Counted from the stretch's first letter, positions 36,393 to 46,353 are shown. The stretch: DNA of 64,000 nucleotides from Streptomyces sp. Tue6028 (GCF_002300165.1 NZ_MLCE01000019.1:1-64000); one strand, 5' to 3'. Numbers and translations: made by a program. Notes: a model not told the origin generated them from the letters alone.

Positions 36393-38807
36393 CTACGCCG
36401 TGCCGCCCTCCCCGGCACGCGAGGCGCGTGCCAGGATCTCCGCCCGGCGGCTGTGCGCCCACGCGTAGTCGGGCCTGAGGCCGAGGGCCCGGTCCAGGTC
36501 CGCGAGCGCCTCCTCGTGGCGGCCCAGTTCGCTGCGGGAGACGGCCCGGCTCGCGTACGCCGACGCGTACCCGGGGTCGAGCTCCACGGCGTGGTCGTAG
36601 TCGGCCAGCGCCTCGGCGTGCCTGCCCGCGACGCGCAGGGCGTCTCCCCGCTCGCAGACGCCCCACGCCCAGTCGGGTTGCACGGCGACGGCCCGGTCGA
36701 GGTCCGCCATCTGCCGGACTTCCTCGCCGAGGGCGCGCCACACCCGGGCGCGGCGGGCCAGTGCCCACCCGTAGTCCGGTTTGAGTTCGAGCGCCCGTCC
36801 CAGATCTGCGAGGGCCTCGTCGAGTTCGCCGCGGCTCAGCCGGGTGGCTCCCCGGGAAGCCCAGGCGAAGTCCCGGGTGGGTTCGAGGGCGATCCCGCGG
36901 TCCAGGTCGTCGAGCGCCGCGTCGTAGTCGCCGAGAACCCGGTGGTACTCGCCCCGGACGGCGAACGACCGTCCGTCGTCCGGCAACAGGGCCAGCGCCC
37001 GGTCCAGGTCGGCGATTCCCGCCACGTAGTCACCCGACTCGGCACGGGTCATGGCCCGGCTGCGATAGGCCCGCACCAGCTCGGGATCGAGGGCGATCGC
37101 CCGGTCGAACTCCGTCATCGCCCGCTCGTACGCCCCGCCGTGCCGCAGGACGCTGCCGCGCACCGCCCGGGCGAACGCCTCGGTGGGCGCGTCGAACCCG
37201 GCGCGGTTCAGCAGCAGTTCCAGGGCGGCGGCCGGTCCGTCCTCGTCCAGCGCCCGGAGCAGGTCGCTCCCCAGGCGGGACGGCACCTCCGCACCGGCGT
37301 CACGCCCCGCCTCCGCCAGCACACGCGCCCACTGCCGGGCGGGAACGTCACCGGCGTCGCACGCGTCCACGACGTCGCGGAGCACCACCGCAAGCGCGGT
37401 CCGCGGACTCGCGCACAGCAGGTGGTACGACTCGGCGAGCCGCAGCTCCCGCCACCCGTCGTGCGCCCACAACCGGCTCCTGTCCTCTCCCGCTTCGGCC
37501 TCCTGCCGCCACCGGCCGAAGGTCTCCGCGAGACGGCCGTGCCGTTCGGTCCAGCCGCGCGGCGAACGGAGGCGCTGCGAGCGGAGCATCGGCGCCCGTA
37601 CGACGTCGTGGTACTGGATCCCACCGCCGCGTTCGGTGACGAACGGCAGCCCGCGCAACCAGTCGAACAGGGCGTCGGCCGGCTCGTCCGGACAGTCCGC
37701 CGCCACGCGGAAGACATCGGCGTCCAGTCGTCGGGGGAACGCGCAGTTCAGGGCGACGGCCCGGTGCACCGGGTCGTGTTCCCACTTCAGGAAGCGGTCC
37801 ACGGCCGTGGCACTCGGGTCGCCCACGTCGTCCGGATCGGCGGGGCGGGTCTCGGCGAGGGTCGAGACGAGGACCGGCAGCCGGCCGGTGACGCGGAGGA
37901 TCTCCTCGACGACCGGCTCCGCCACCACGCCCCTGCCCGCGAGCACTTCCCGCGCTTCCTGCTCCGTGAACGGCAGCAGCGGCATCTCCGCCACGGAGCC
38001 GCCGCAGCTTCCCCAGCGCCCGGCGTCCAGCGGATTCCGTCCCGCGGTCACGACCACCACGTGCGCGGGCATCGCGCCGTGGACCCCCAGGGCCATGGTC
38101 GCGTGCAGCCAGGCGTCGAGGAACGGGCCGGTCCGCTCGTAGGTGTCGAAGAACAGCACCTGGCGGGGGCTACGGCCGACGGTCCTGGTCAGTTCCTCCA
38201 GCAGGACCGGAGTGAGCACGTCCTCGGGCGACAGAAGGAGCCGTACGTCGTCCCGGCTGCGGAAGTGCGCGCTGAGTCCGGCCCGCACCTGGTCGGCCGC
38301 GCCCGCGAGGAGGGCCGGGTCGACGGCTCCGGCCAACGGGCCGACACCGGGCACCATGCCGATCCCCACGAGACCCGCCCGCGCCAACGTCGTCCCGACG
38401 GCGGAGGGCTCTGCCGGCGGGGATCCCTGCAGCACCGAGTCGGCCTCGTGACGCCGCTCGCGGTGTCTGGCGAGCAGCCGCTCCAGATCCTTGAACCGGC
38501 GCCCTTGGCGGGCGAACTGCGCGCAGATCGCCTCCAGCGCCTCGGGCACGCTGCCGGTGCTCTCGTCGACGTACGCGGTCAGTGCCCCGGCCTCCTGGGC
38601 GAGCTGCTGCAACTCCCTGACGAGAAAGGTCTTTCCGACTCCGGCGTTGCCGTGCACATGGAACAGGAAGCGACGGCCCGGATCCCGCAGCGGCACATCG
38701 AAGTTCGCCAGGAACGCCGCGCGTTCGGCACCGCGGCCCACGAACGCGAGCCGTCTGCGCGCCTCGATCAGCTCCTGCATCGACGGCACCGAACGCGCCC
38801 CAGGCAT
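36393..38807 (-). CDS. STAND-like ATPase with C-terminal TPR repeats
   Basis: ATG 38807 has GGAGG 8 bases upstream; 804 aa. An AAA/NACHT-type P-loop (GNAGVGKT, residues 53-60) is followed by a Walker B-like QVLFFDTYE, an ATPase lid/helical region, and from about residue 560 some seven TPR units (ALADLGRALELKPDYGWA type). N-terminal FVGRGAERAAFLANF is typical of ATPases that read a recruited signal. There is no DNA-binding or obvious effector domain, so it may act as a sensor or scaffold. Such proteins include antiphage STANDs, but no nuclease or other killer domain is visible here. Confidence 0.82.
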   Translation of the reverse strand: MPGARSVPSMQELIEARRRLAFVGRGAERAAFLANFDVPLRDPGRRFLFHVHGNAGVGKTFLVRELQQLAQEAGALTAYVDESTGSVPEALEAICAQFARQGRRFKDLERLLARHRERRHEADSVLQGSPPAEPSAVGTTLARAGLVGIGMVPGVGPLAGAVDPALLAGAADQVRAGLSAHFRSRDDVRLLLSPEDVLTPVLLEELTRTVGRSPRQVLFFDTYERTGPFLDAWLHATMALGVHGAMPAHVVVVTAGRNPLDAGRWGSCGGSVAEMPLLPFTEQEAREVLAGRGVVAEPVVEEILRVTGRLPVLVSTLAETRPADPDDVGDPSATAVDRFLKWEHDPVHRAVALNCAFPRRLDADVFRVAADCPDEPADALFDWLRGLPFVTERGGGIQYHDVVRAPMLRSQRLRSPRGWTERHGRLAETFGRWRQEAEAGEDRSRLWAHDGWRELRLAESYHLLCASPRTALAVVLRDVVDACDAGDVPARQWARVLAEAGRDAGAEVPSRLGSDLLRALDEDGPAAALELLLNRAGFDAPTEAFARAVRGSVLRHGGAYERAMTEFDRAIALDPELVRAYRSRAMTRAESGDYVAGIADLDRALALLPDDGRSFAVRGEYHRVLGDYDAALDDLDRGIALEPTRDFAWASRGATRLSRGELDEALADLGRALELKPDYGWALARRARVWRALGEEVRQMADLDRAVAVQPDWAWGVCERGDALRVAGRHAEALADYDHAVELDPGYASAYASRAVSRSELGRHEEALADLDRALGLRPDYAWAHSRRAEILARASRAGEGGTA

Positions 38808-38953
38808 CCGTCGTCCTCCCGACTCCCCCGGCGCACCACGCCCCGGCCTCTCCGTTCAGTCTGACCCAACTCGGCTGCGGGCGCCCGGCGGTGGGCCGAG
38901 CAGGAGAGCCCGCCGGAACCGGGGTTCCGGCGCCGTAGGGTGTTTCCCCGTCG

Positions 38954-41569
38954 CTACTCCAGCACCGGCAACAACTCCGGCAGATGCCCGTCCGACGCGG
39001 CGGCGGCCCGCTGCCGTTCCTCCGGCACCTCGCCGTACAGCGTCGTCCGGGGCCTGGCCGGGCGGCCCGCCGCGTCGGCCACCGCGATCAGGTCCTTGAC
39101 CGACTTGTACGAGCCGTAGGACGACCCGGCCATGCGGGAGATGGTCTCCTCCATGAGGGTGCCGCCGAGGTCGTTGGCGCCGGAGCGCAGCATTTCGGCG
39201 GCTCCCTCGGTGCCGAGTTTGACCCAGCTGGTCTGGATGTTGGGGATGTGCGGGTGGAGCAGGAGACGGGCCATCGCCACCACGGCGCGGTTGTCGCGGG
39301 TGGTCGGGCCGGGGCGGGCGATGCCGGCCAGGTAGACGGGGGCGTTGGTGTGGATGAAGGGCAGCGTCACGAACTCCGTGAAGCCGCCGGTCTCCCGCTG
39401 GATACGGGAGAGCGTGCGGAAGTGGCCGAGCCAGTGGCGGGGCTGGTCGACATGGCCGTACATCATCGTCGACGACGAGCGGATGCCCAGCTCGTGCGCC
39501 GTCGTGACGACCTCGATCCATGTCGCCGCCGGCAGTTTGCCCTTCGTCAGCACCCAGCGGACCTCGTCGTCGAGGATCTCCGCGGCGGTGCCCGGGATCG
39601 AGTCGAGGCCCGCCTCCTTGGCGGCCGTGAGCCACTCCCGGAGGGACAGGCCGGTGCGGGTGGCGCCGTTGACCACCTCCATCGGCGAGAAGGCGTGGAC
39701 GTGCATGCCGGGGACCCGTTCCTTGACCGCCTTCGCGATGTCGAAGTAGGCGGTGCCGGGCAGGTCGGGGTGGATGCCGCCCTGCATGCAGACCTCGACC
39801 GCGCCGACGTCCCAGGCCTGTGCGGCGCGGTCCGCGACCTGTTCCAGCGACAGGGTGTACGCGTCGGCGTCCGTGCGGCGCTGGGCGAAGGCGCAGAAGC
39901 GGCAGCCGGTGTAGCAGACGTTCGTGAAGTTGATGTTCCGCGTGACGATGTAGGTGACGTCGTCGCCGACGGCGGACCGGCGGACGTCGTCGGCGACCCG
40001 GCAGAGCGCGTCGAGCGCGGCGCCGTCGGCGTGCAGCAGGGCGAGCGCCTCGGCGTCCGTGAGCTTCGTGGGGTCGTCGGCGGCGGTGGCCAGCGCCTGC
40101 CGTACGTCGGTGTCGATGCGCTCGGGGGCCATGCCGGGCGCTGCCGCCTCGCGCAGCGCCTCCCAGTCGCCGTACACCTCGTCGAAGTCGTCGCGCCGGT
40201 CGCCGGTGCGGCCCTCGGTGTCGATGGTGTGGTGCAGGTCGGTGCGTCCGGAGGAGACGAAGGCCTCCTCGGGCTCCTGCCACGGGTGTCCCTCGACGAC
40301 CGCGTCGGGGCGGGCGAGGCCGGTCTCCGGGTCGGCGAGCGCCCGGACGTGCGGCAGCAGCCGCGGGTCCAGCCAGGGCTCGCCGCGGCGCACGAACTCC
40401 GGATAGACGCAGAGGCGTTCGCGCAGTTCGAAGCCCTCGGTGGCCGAGCGGGCGGCGAGTTCCTCGATCCGCGGCCAGGGTCGTTCCGGGTTGACGTGGT
40501 CGATGGTCAGCGGCGAGACGCCGCCCCAGTCGTCGATGCCCGCGCCGATGAGCCGTCCGTACTCGCTGTCGACGAGGTTCGGCGGGGCCTGGAGGCAGGC
40601 CGACGGGCCCATGATGTGCCGGGCCACGGCGACCGCGGCGACCAGTTCGTCGAGTTCCGCGTCCGGCATGCCGCGCATCGCGGTGTCCGGCTTGGCGCGG
40701 AAGTTCTGGATGATCAGCTCCTGGATGCCGTGGTACGACCGCGACACCCGGCGCAGCGCGAACAGTGACTCGGCGCGCTCCTCGTACGTCTCCCCGATGC
40801 CGATGAGCAGTCCGCTGGTGAAGGGGACGGAGGAGCGGCCGGCGTCCTCCAGGACCCGCAGTCTGACGGCGGGTTCCTTGTCGGGGGAGCCGTGGTGCGG
40901 GCCGCCGGGCTCGCTCCACAGCCGGGTCGCGGTGGTCTCCAGCATCATGCCCATCGACGGGGCCACCGGCTTGAGCCGCTGGAAGTCCGTCCAGGACATC
41001 ACTCCCGGGTTGAGGTGCGGGAGCAGGCCGGTCTCCTCCAGGATGCGGATGGAGATGGCCCGTACGTAGGCGATCGTGTCGTCGTACCCGTGGGCGTCCA
41101 GCCATTCCCGGGCCTCGGGCCAGCGGTCCTCGGGCTTGTCGCCGAGGGTGATCAGGGCTTCCTTGCAGCCGAGTTCCGCGCCGCGGCGGGCGACGTCGAG
41201 CACTTCGTCGGGGGACATGAACATCCCGTGGCCCGCGCGGCGCAGCTTGCCGGGGACCGTGACGAAGGTGCAGTAGTGGCATTTGTCCCGGCACAGGCGG
41301 GTCAGTGGGATGAAGACGCTCTTCGAGTACGTGATGACGCCCGGGCGGCCCGCCGCCGCCAGGCCCGCGTCGCGCACGCGCGCGGCGGACGCGGCCAGGT
41401 CGTCGAGGTCGGCGCCGCGCGCCTGGAGGAGAACCGCCGCCTCGCCGACGTCGAGCGCGACGCCGTCGCGGGCGCGCCTGAGCGCGCGCCGCATGGAGTT
41501 CGCCGTCGGCCCGGTCCCGGATGTCGCGGGAGTCGTGGGCCCGGTTCCGGGAGTCTCGGAAGTCGTCAT
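38954..41569 (-). CDS. fbiC: FO synthase (CofG-CofH fusion), F420 biosynthesis
   Basis: The 871-aa fusion has two radical-SAM halves: CRDKCHYC (Cys93, Cys97, Cys100; CofG) and CYTGCRFC (about residues 555-562; CofH). It makes 7,8-didemethyl-8-hydroxy-5-deazariboflavin (FO), the F420 chromophore, from tyrosine and a pyrimidine. ATG 41569 is the start, although AAGG directly abuts it, so initiation may be weak or leaderless. F420 is used by enzymes of the luciferase-like and deazaflavin-dependent nitroreductase families, both encoded nearby (46567, 50385, 52465). Confidence 0.97.
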   Translation of the reverse strand: MTTSETPGTGPTTPATSGTGPTANSMRRALRRARDGVALDVGEAAVLLQARGADLDDLAASAARVRDAGLAAAGRPGVITYSKSVFIPLTRLCRDKCHYCTFVTVPGKLRRAGHGMFMSPDEVLDVARRGAELGCKEALITLGDKPEDRWPEAREWLDAHGYDDTIAYVRAISIRILEETGLLPHLNPGVMSWTDFQRLKPVAPSMGMMLETTATRLWSEPGGPHHGSPDKEPAVRLRVLEDAGRSSVPFTSGLLIGIGETYEERAESLFALRRVSRSYHGIQELIIQNFRAKPDTAMRGMPDAELDELVAAVAVARHIMGPSACLQAPPNLVDSEYGRLIGAGIDDWGGVSPLTIDHVNPERPWPRIEELAARSATEGFELRERLCVYPEFVRRGEPWLDPRLLPHVRALADPETGLARPDAVVEGHPWQEPEEAFVSSGRTDLHHTIDTEGRTGDRRDDFDEVYGDWEALREAAAPGMAPERIDTDVRQALATAADDPTKLTDAEALALLHADGAALDALCRVADDVRRSAVGDDVTYIVTRNINFTNVCYTGCRFCAFAQRRTDADAYTLSLEQVADRAAQAWDVGAVEVCMQGGIHPDLPGTAYFDIAKAVKERVPGMHVHAFSPMEVVNGATRTGLSLREWLTAAKEAGLDSIPGTAAEILDDEVRWVLTKGKLPAATWIEVVTTAHELGIRSSSTMMYGHVDQPRHWLGHFRTLSRIQRETGGFTEFVTLPFIHTNAPVYLAGIARPGPTTRDNRAVVAMARLLLHPHIPNIQTSWVKLGTEGAAEMLRSGANDLGGTLMEETISRMAGSSYGSYKSVKDLIAVADAAGRPARPRTTLYGEVPEERQRAAAASDGHLPELLPVLE

Positions 41570-41783
41570 CCTTCGAGCATACGATCGCGGTGATCAGGCC
41601 CAGCAGGGCCCGCGCGCATTCCCGGTCCGCCCCGGGGGCGTCGCCTGCGCGCAAACCGCCGATCCCCTTCCCGTGCAACGGCGTTCACGGCCGGGCAGCA
41701 GGGTTGCCCCTGCCACCCCCGCGCCACACCATGGCAGTCAATGTCATGCCACTGTCATGCTCGACACCCCTGGGAGCAGCAGC

Positions 41784-43337
41784 ATGTGCGAGGACGACCA
41801 CGGAAACGGGATGGGCAGACGCGCCCTGTTCGTGACGGGCGCCGCCGCGGCGCTTACGTTGGGAAGCGTGACCTTCGCGAGCGGCGCCGACGCGGCCGAC
41901 GGCTCCGGCACCCCGGCAGGCGGTTCGGAGACCCGCACGGTGCGCGGCACCCTGCCCACCGGTTCGCCCGACTTCGTGTACCTGCCGGTCGAAGTGCCGC
42001 GCGGTGTGCGGGAGATCAGGGTCGCGTACACCTACGAGAGGCCGTCCGTGCCGGCCGGCACCGCGGGCAACGCCCTGGACATCGGCATCTTCGACGAGCG
42101 CGGCACCGCGCCGGGCGGCCGGGGTTTCCGCGGCTGGTCGGGCGGGGCGCGCACCGAGTTCTTCCTGCGTGGCGACGACGCCACCCCCGGGTACGTCCCC
42201 GGCCCGGTCCGCGCCGGCACCTGGCACATCGCGCTCGGCCCCTACACGGTGGCCCCGCAGGGACTGGCGTACGAGGTCACCGTCACCCTCACCTACGGCG
42301 AGCAGGCCCCGACCTCCGAGCCGGTCTACCCGCCGGAGCGCGCGAAGGGCCGCGGCCGGGACTGGTACCGCGGCGACTGCCATCTGCACTCCTGGTACTC
42401 GGACGGCCGCCGCACACCGGCCGAGATCGCCGCGCTGGCCCGCGCCGCCGGTCTCGACTTCATCAACACCTCGGACCACAACACCCACTCCGCGCACCCC
42501 CATTGGGCGGACCAGGCGGGCGACGACCTGCTGATCATGCTCGGTGAGGAGGTCACCACCCGCAACGGCCACGTGGTGGCCCTCGGCACCGACCCCGGCA
42601 CCTTCGTCGACTGGCGCTACCGCGCCCGGGACAACCGCTTCGGCCGGTACGCGCGGCAGATCCGGGGCGCCGGGGGCCTCGTCGTGCCCGCCCACCCGCA
42701 CGCCACCTGCGTCGGCTGCGCCTGGAAGTTCGGCTTCGGGGAGGCGGACGCGGTCGAGGTGTGGAACGGCCCGTACACGCCCGACGACGAGGTGGCCCTG
42801 GCCGACTGGGACGGCATGCTGGTCGCCTCCGTGCGCTCCGGGCGCGACTGGATCCCCGCGATGGGCAACAGCGACGCACACCGCGACCCCGACCCGGTCG
42901 GCACCCCGCAGACCGTCGTCCTCGCCGACGACCTGACGCGCGAGGCCGTCCAGGACGGCATCCGCGCGGGCCGCTCGTACGTGGCCGAGTCGAAGACGGT
43001 CTCGCTGTCCTTCACGGCGTCCGGCGGCCGGGGCGAGCACGCGGGCATCGGCGAACGGCTGCACGTGGACCGGGAGACCCCGGTCACCGTGCGTCTGGAG
43101 GCCACCGGCGTCCCCCGCTGCACGGTCCGCTTCGTCACCGACCAGGGCGTCCTGTTCACCAGCGCCCCGCTGCCGGTGTCCGGCTCGGGCACGGTCGAGT
43201 GGCGCACCACGGCCTCCTACGCGGCGTACGTACGGGCCGAGGTGCGGCACGAGGTGGCGGCCGGTCCGCTGCCGGGGGCCCTCGCCGCGTTCACCAACCC
43301 CATCTTCCTGGGGGCGTCCGGGGCCGCGGACGGGTGA
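41784..43337 (+). CDS. CehA/McbA-type PHP-domain metallohydrolase, exported
   Basis: ATG 41784 has GGAG 7 bases upstream; 517 aa. A Tat-like signal (GRRALFVTGAAAALTLG) is followed by a beta-sandwich (about residues 50-180) and a PHP phosphoesterase domain with metal motifs GDCHLHSWYSDG, TSDHNTH, VVPAHPHA and AMGNSDAHRD. This matches the CehA/McbA family, some of which hydrolyse carbamates or phosphodiesters. The substrate is unknown. It converges with the next gene, 9 bp away. Confidence 0.9.
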   Translation: MCEDDHGNGMGRRALFVTGAAAALTLGSVTFASGADAADGSGTPAGGSETRTVRGTLPTGSPDFVYLPVEVPRGVREIRVAYTYERPSVPAGTAGNALDIGIFDERGTAPGGRGFRGWSGGARTEFFLRGDDATPGYVPGPVRAGTWHIALGPYTVAPQGLAYEVTVTLTYGEQAPTSEPVYPPERAKGRGRDWYRGDCHLHSWYSDGRRTPAEIAALARAAGLDFINTSDHNTHSAHPHWADQAGDDLLIMLGEEVTTRNGHVVALGTDPGTFVDWRYRARDNRFGRYARQIRGAGGLVVPAHPHATCVGCAWKFGFGEADAVEVWNGPYTPDDEVALADWDGMLVASVRSGRDWIPAMGNSDAHRDPDPVGTPQTVVLADDLTREAVQDGIRAGRSYVAESKTVSLSFTASGGRGEHAGIGERLHVDRETPVTVRLEATGVPRCTVRFVTDQGVLFTSAPLPVSGSGTVEWRTTASYAAYVRAEVRHEVAAGPLPGALAAFTNPIFLGASGAADG

Positions 43338-43346
43338 GTCGGCCCC

Positions 43347-43697
43347 TCAGGCGCTGAGGGCCTGCATCACGACCAGGAGGAGCACCAGCACGCCCAGCCC
43401 GGCCCCGCCCACCTTCGCGCCGCCCCGGGGCAGGAAGACCCCGAGGACCGTGCCGAGGGTGACGAGCGGTACGGCTCCCTGCGCGACGGCGATCAGCGCG
43501 TCGCCGTGGCGCGGGGTGCGGACGCCGTCCTCGCAGGCCTCGCAGGCGATGGCGAGCAGCGGCCCGAACAGGCCGACGAGGGCGCCGGTGAACAGCACCA
43601 GCAGCGCGAGCGTGGTCAGTCCGGCCCATGCGGCGGGGGTACGCCGTGTTTCGGTGACGGGTTCCGTCGGTGCGCTGGAGCCTTTCGTGTGATCCAT
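43347..43697 (-). CDS. Small three-helix membrane protein
   Basis: The 116-aa product, from ATG 43697, has three hydrophobic helices (LTTLALLVLFTGALVGLFG; LIAVAQGAVPLVTLGTVLG; GGAGLGVLVLLLVVMQALSA). An extracytoplasmic loop has CEAC, a possible disulfide or metal site. No family is recognised. The ribosome site is weak. It lies between the PHP hydrolase and the TetR operon and shares no clear operon. Confidence 0.65.
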   Translation of the reverse strand: MDHTKGSSAPTEPVTETRRTPAAWAGLTTLALLVLFTGALVGLFGPLLAIACEACEDGVRTPRHGDALIAVAQGAVPLVTLGTVLGVFLPRGGAKVGGAGLGVLVLLLVVMQALSA

Positions 43698-43768
43698 GCC
43701 CCGACGCTAGGGAGCCCGGCCCGCGCCGGACATCCGTGCCCGTACTCAGTCCGCCCCGGTACTCCGGC

Positions 43769-44575
43769 TCAGGACCGCCGTCCGCCCGACGGCCGTCCCG
43801 CCGGGCCGGTGTCGTCCGGGGGCGTGTTGGAGAGCCGGTCGAGCCACTCGCCGAGCAGGCCCGTCTCGGCGGGGGTGAAGGCCGGGCTCGGGGACTGGCG
43901 CAGGAGCGCGCCGAGGCGGGCGGCGGTCGCGGGGACCTGCGGCCCTTCCGCCCCGTCCGCGGACGGCGTACGGGGCTCCGCCGCGTCCGGGGTGAAGACC
44001 ACGGCGTGCACGGCGTCCCGGACCCGTCGGGACAGGGACGCGTCGGTGAAGCTCGCCGGGCGGGAGACCAGCATCAGCGCGACCCCGACATTGGCGGACA
44101 TGATCATCTGGGCGGCGAGCTCGGGGGCGAGACGCAGCCTGCCCTGTTCGGCGGCGCGCCGCAGGTCCGACGTGAGGATCTCGTGGGACTCCAGGGCCGC
44201 GGCCGGGGGCGTGCGCATGACCGGGGAGTTCATGAGCCGGTAGAGGTTCGGGTTGCGCAGGGCGAACTCGGTGTGGGTGTCCCAGCCGTCGCGCAGATCC
44301 TGGATCGGGTCCGTGCCGGGGCGGCGATCGCGTTTGGTCGCCAGGTACTGGTCCCAGCCGTGGTCGACGACCGCGGACAGCAGGCCTTCCTTGTCCCCGA
44401 AGTGGCGGTAGAGCGCCGGGGCGCCGACGCCGGCGGCCTCGCAGACCGCCCGGGTCGAGACGTCCCCGTCCGGTGACTCGGCGACCAGCGCGGCCGCCAC
44501 TTCGAGGATGCGTGCTTTGGTACTCACGCCAGGGACGCTATCCGAGGCCGCGGTGGCGGCGGTGCGGGTGCTCAC
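43769..44575 (-). CDS. TetR-family regulator of the SDR operon
   Basis: GTG 44575 overlaps the SDR stop in a GTGA and has AGGGGA 5 bases upstream; 268 aa. GTG 44527 is a weaker alternative. The HTH lies at ARILEVAAALVAES and AVCEAAGVGAPALYRHFGDK, followed by a helical ligand domain and a Pro-rich tail. It is the last gene of an operon SDR-SDR-TetR. Two dyads GTAGC-N3-GCTAC just upstream of the first SDR (46354-46391) are the expected targets, so it probably represses its own operon. They differ from the TCTGACG operators. Confidence 0.88.
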   Translation of the reverse strand: MSTRTAATAASDSVPGVSTKARILEVAAALVAESPDGDVSTRAVCEAAGVGAPALYRHFGDKEGLLSAVVDHGWDQYLATKRDRRPGTDPIQDLRDGWDTHTEFALRNPNLYRLMNSPVMRTPPAAALESHEILTSDLRRAAEQGRLRLAPELAAQMIMSANVGVALMLVSRPASFTDASLSRRVRDAVHAVVFTPDAAEPRTPSADGAEGPQVPATAARLGALLRQSPSPAFTPAETGLLGEWLDRLSNTPPDDTGPAGRPSGGRRS

Positions 44576-45474
44576 GCCGCCGTCCCCTGCGGGGCGAGCA
44601 GGTCGCCCAGGCCGATCCGGGTCAGGAACTCCACGCGGATGCGGTCCGCGACCCGGCTGACCTCCTCCGACCCGTCGTCCGCGGGGTCGACATGGACCCG
44701 GAACGGCCGCTCGCCGTGCGGGGTGTCGACGACCTCGACGACGGCGTCGGCGACCAGGGACGCGTCGGCGTCGGCCGGGGCGAGTTCGGCGAGCCGCCGC
44801 GCGACCTGCTCCGTCAGCGCGCCGTAGCGCTCCTCGTACGCCGGCAGCACGGTCCGCTCGGCGGGGTGACCGCCCGTCGCGAAGTGCTCGGTGCCCGAGG
44901 TGAAGGCGCCCGGCACCACGATGGTCGTCTCGATGCCGAAGCGGGCCAGCTCGGCGGCGTAGGACACGGCGAGCGCGTCCATCGCGGCCTTGGCGGCGAA
45001 GTACGGCGCGAGGTACGGCGGGGTGCCGCCCCTGCTGGACGTGGAGCCGATCCACAGCAGCAGGCCGTGTTCCCGGGCGCGCAGGTGGGGCAGCGCGGCC
45101 CGGTTGACGCGCTGGGTGCCGAGGACGTTCGTGTCGTAGACCGCGGCCAGTTCCTCGGGGGTGAAGGCCTCGGTGGGGCCGGTCACCATGTGGCCCGCGT
45201 TGTGGACGATCACGTCGAGGCCGCCCGCCTCGGCGAGGACGGTGGCCACGGCCGCGTCGGCCGACTCCTGGGAGAGGACGTCGAGTTCGACCGTGCGCAG
45301 GTCCACGCCGTGCTCCGCGGCATGGGCCGCCGCCCGGGCGACGCGGTCCGCGTTGCGCCCCCGTGTGTCGCGCATCGCGGCGTAGACCGTGTGCCCGGCG
45401 CGGGCGAGCGCGCGGGCGGACAGGGCGCCGAAGCCGCTGCCGGCGCCGGTGATGAGGATCGTCTTCTTGCTCAT
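44572..45474 (-). CDS. Short-chain dehydrogenase (second of the TetR operon)
   Basis: ATG 45474 has AGGAG 7 bases upstream; 300 aa. Motifs: ITGAGSGFG (TGxxxGxG), LDVLSQES, HNAGHMVTG, catalytic YFAAK with Ser in IGSTSSRGG. The C-terminal extension (VDTPHGERPFRVHVDPAD) is typical of the oxidoreductase subgroup with a longer tail. Overlaps TetR by GTGA and follows the first SDR by 50 bp. The substrate is unknown; the regulator presumably senses it. Confidence 0.9.
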   Translation of the reverse strand: MSKKTILITGAGSGFGALSARALARAGHTVYAAMRDTRGRNADRVARAAAHAAEHGVDLRTVELDVLSQESADAAVATVLAEAGGLDVIVHNAGHMVTGPTEAFTPEELAAVYDTNVLGTQRVNRAALPHLRAREHGLLLWIGSTSSRGGTPPYLAPYFAAKAAMDALAVSYAAELARFGIETTIVVPGAFTSGTEHFATGGHPAERTVLPAYEERYGALTEQVARRLAELAPADADASLVADAVVEVVDTPHGERPFRVHVDPADDGSEEVSRVADRIRVEFLTRIGLGDLLAPQGTAA

Positions 45475-45524
45475 GTCGGAACTCCTGGGGTGCGGGACGG
45501 GCAGGCGGCGGGGGCGGCGGTGCG

Positions 45525-46283
45525 TCAGACGATGCCGCCGTTGGCGCGGACCACCTGGCCGTTGACCCAGTGCCCGGCGGGCGAGGCGATGAAGGCGACG
45601 AGGGAGGCGATGTCCCCGGGGGTGCCGAGGCGCTCCAGCGGCGGCTGGGCGGCCATCCAGGCGATGGTCTCCTCGTCCTTGCCGTCCAAAAACAGCTCGG
45701 TGGCGGTCGGTCCGGGGGCCACGGCGTTGACGGTGACGTCCCGGCCGCGCAGTTCGCGGGCCAGGATCAGCGTCATCGCCTCGACCGCACCCTTGGAGGC
45801 GGCGTACGCGGCGTAGCCGGGCAGGGCGAGACCCAGCACGGAACTGGAGATGTTGACGAGCGCGCCGCCCGCGCGCAGCCGGCGCGCGGCCTGCTGGTCG
45901 ACGACGAACGTGCCGCGGATGTTGGTGCGGTGCATCCGGTCGAGGACGTCGAGGTCGAGGTCCGCGAGCGGGGCCAGGGTCATCGATCCGGCGGCGTGCA
46001 CGACGACGTCGACGCCGCCGAAGGCCAGCTCGGCCGCGTCGAACAGGCCGGCCACCGCGGCCTCGTCGGCCACGTCGGCGCGGACGGCGATCGCCCGCCC
46101 GCCCGCTTCGGTGATCGCGAGGACGGTCTTGTCCGCCTCCGTGCCGTTGCTCGCGTAGTTCACGACGACGGCATGCCCCTGGGCGGCGAGCCGCTCGGCG
46201 GTCTCCCGGCCGATGCCGCGTGATCCGCCGGTGACGATCGCGACGCGGGGGAAGGCTGCGGCCGGCTCGTGCTGCTCGCTCAT
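45525..46283 (-). CDS. Short-chain dehydrogenase (first of the TetR operon)
   Basis: The 252-aa classical SDR has VTGGSRGIGRETAE, NYASNGTEAD (NADPH-type Arg/Asn after beta-2), HAAGSMTL, catalytic YAASK with Ser in NISSSVLGL, and C-terminal VNGQVVRANGGIV. GGAG 7 bases upstream supports ATG 46283. It is the promoter-proximal gene of the SDR-SDR-TetR operon and lies 70 bp from the twin operators. Such SDRs reduce ketones or quinones with NADPH. Confidence 0.9.
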   Translation of the reverse strand: MSEQHEPAAAFPRVAIVTGGSRGIGRETAERLAAQGHAVVVNYASNGTEADKTVLAITEAGGRAIAVRADVADEAAVAGLFDAAELAFGGVDVVVHAAGSMTLAPLADLDLDVLDRMHRTNIRGTFVVDQQAARRLRAGGALVNISSSVLGLALPGYAAYAASKGAVEAMTLILARELRGRDVTVNAVAPGPTATELFLDGKDEETIAWMAAQPPLERLGTPGDIASLVAFIASPAGHWVNGQVVRANGGIV

Positions 46284-46353
46284 GGCGTTGCTCCTTGGAC
46301 TGACGGTGGTAGCGGTGTTCCGCTCCCGATAGAAGCAACGCTAACACTTATGA

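Noticed and set aside
36393..38807. STAND-TPR ATPase as an antiphage defence gene
   Set aside because: No nuclease, TIR, protease or other effector domain is visible and the neighbours are metabolic, so defence was not asserted.
41283..41783. 5' extension of the PHP hydrolase frame
   Set aside because: It is antisense to fbiC and lacks sequence signals; ATG 41784 has a good ribosome site and a Tat-like signal.
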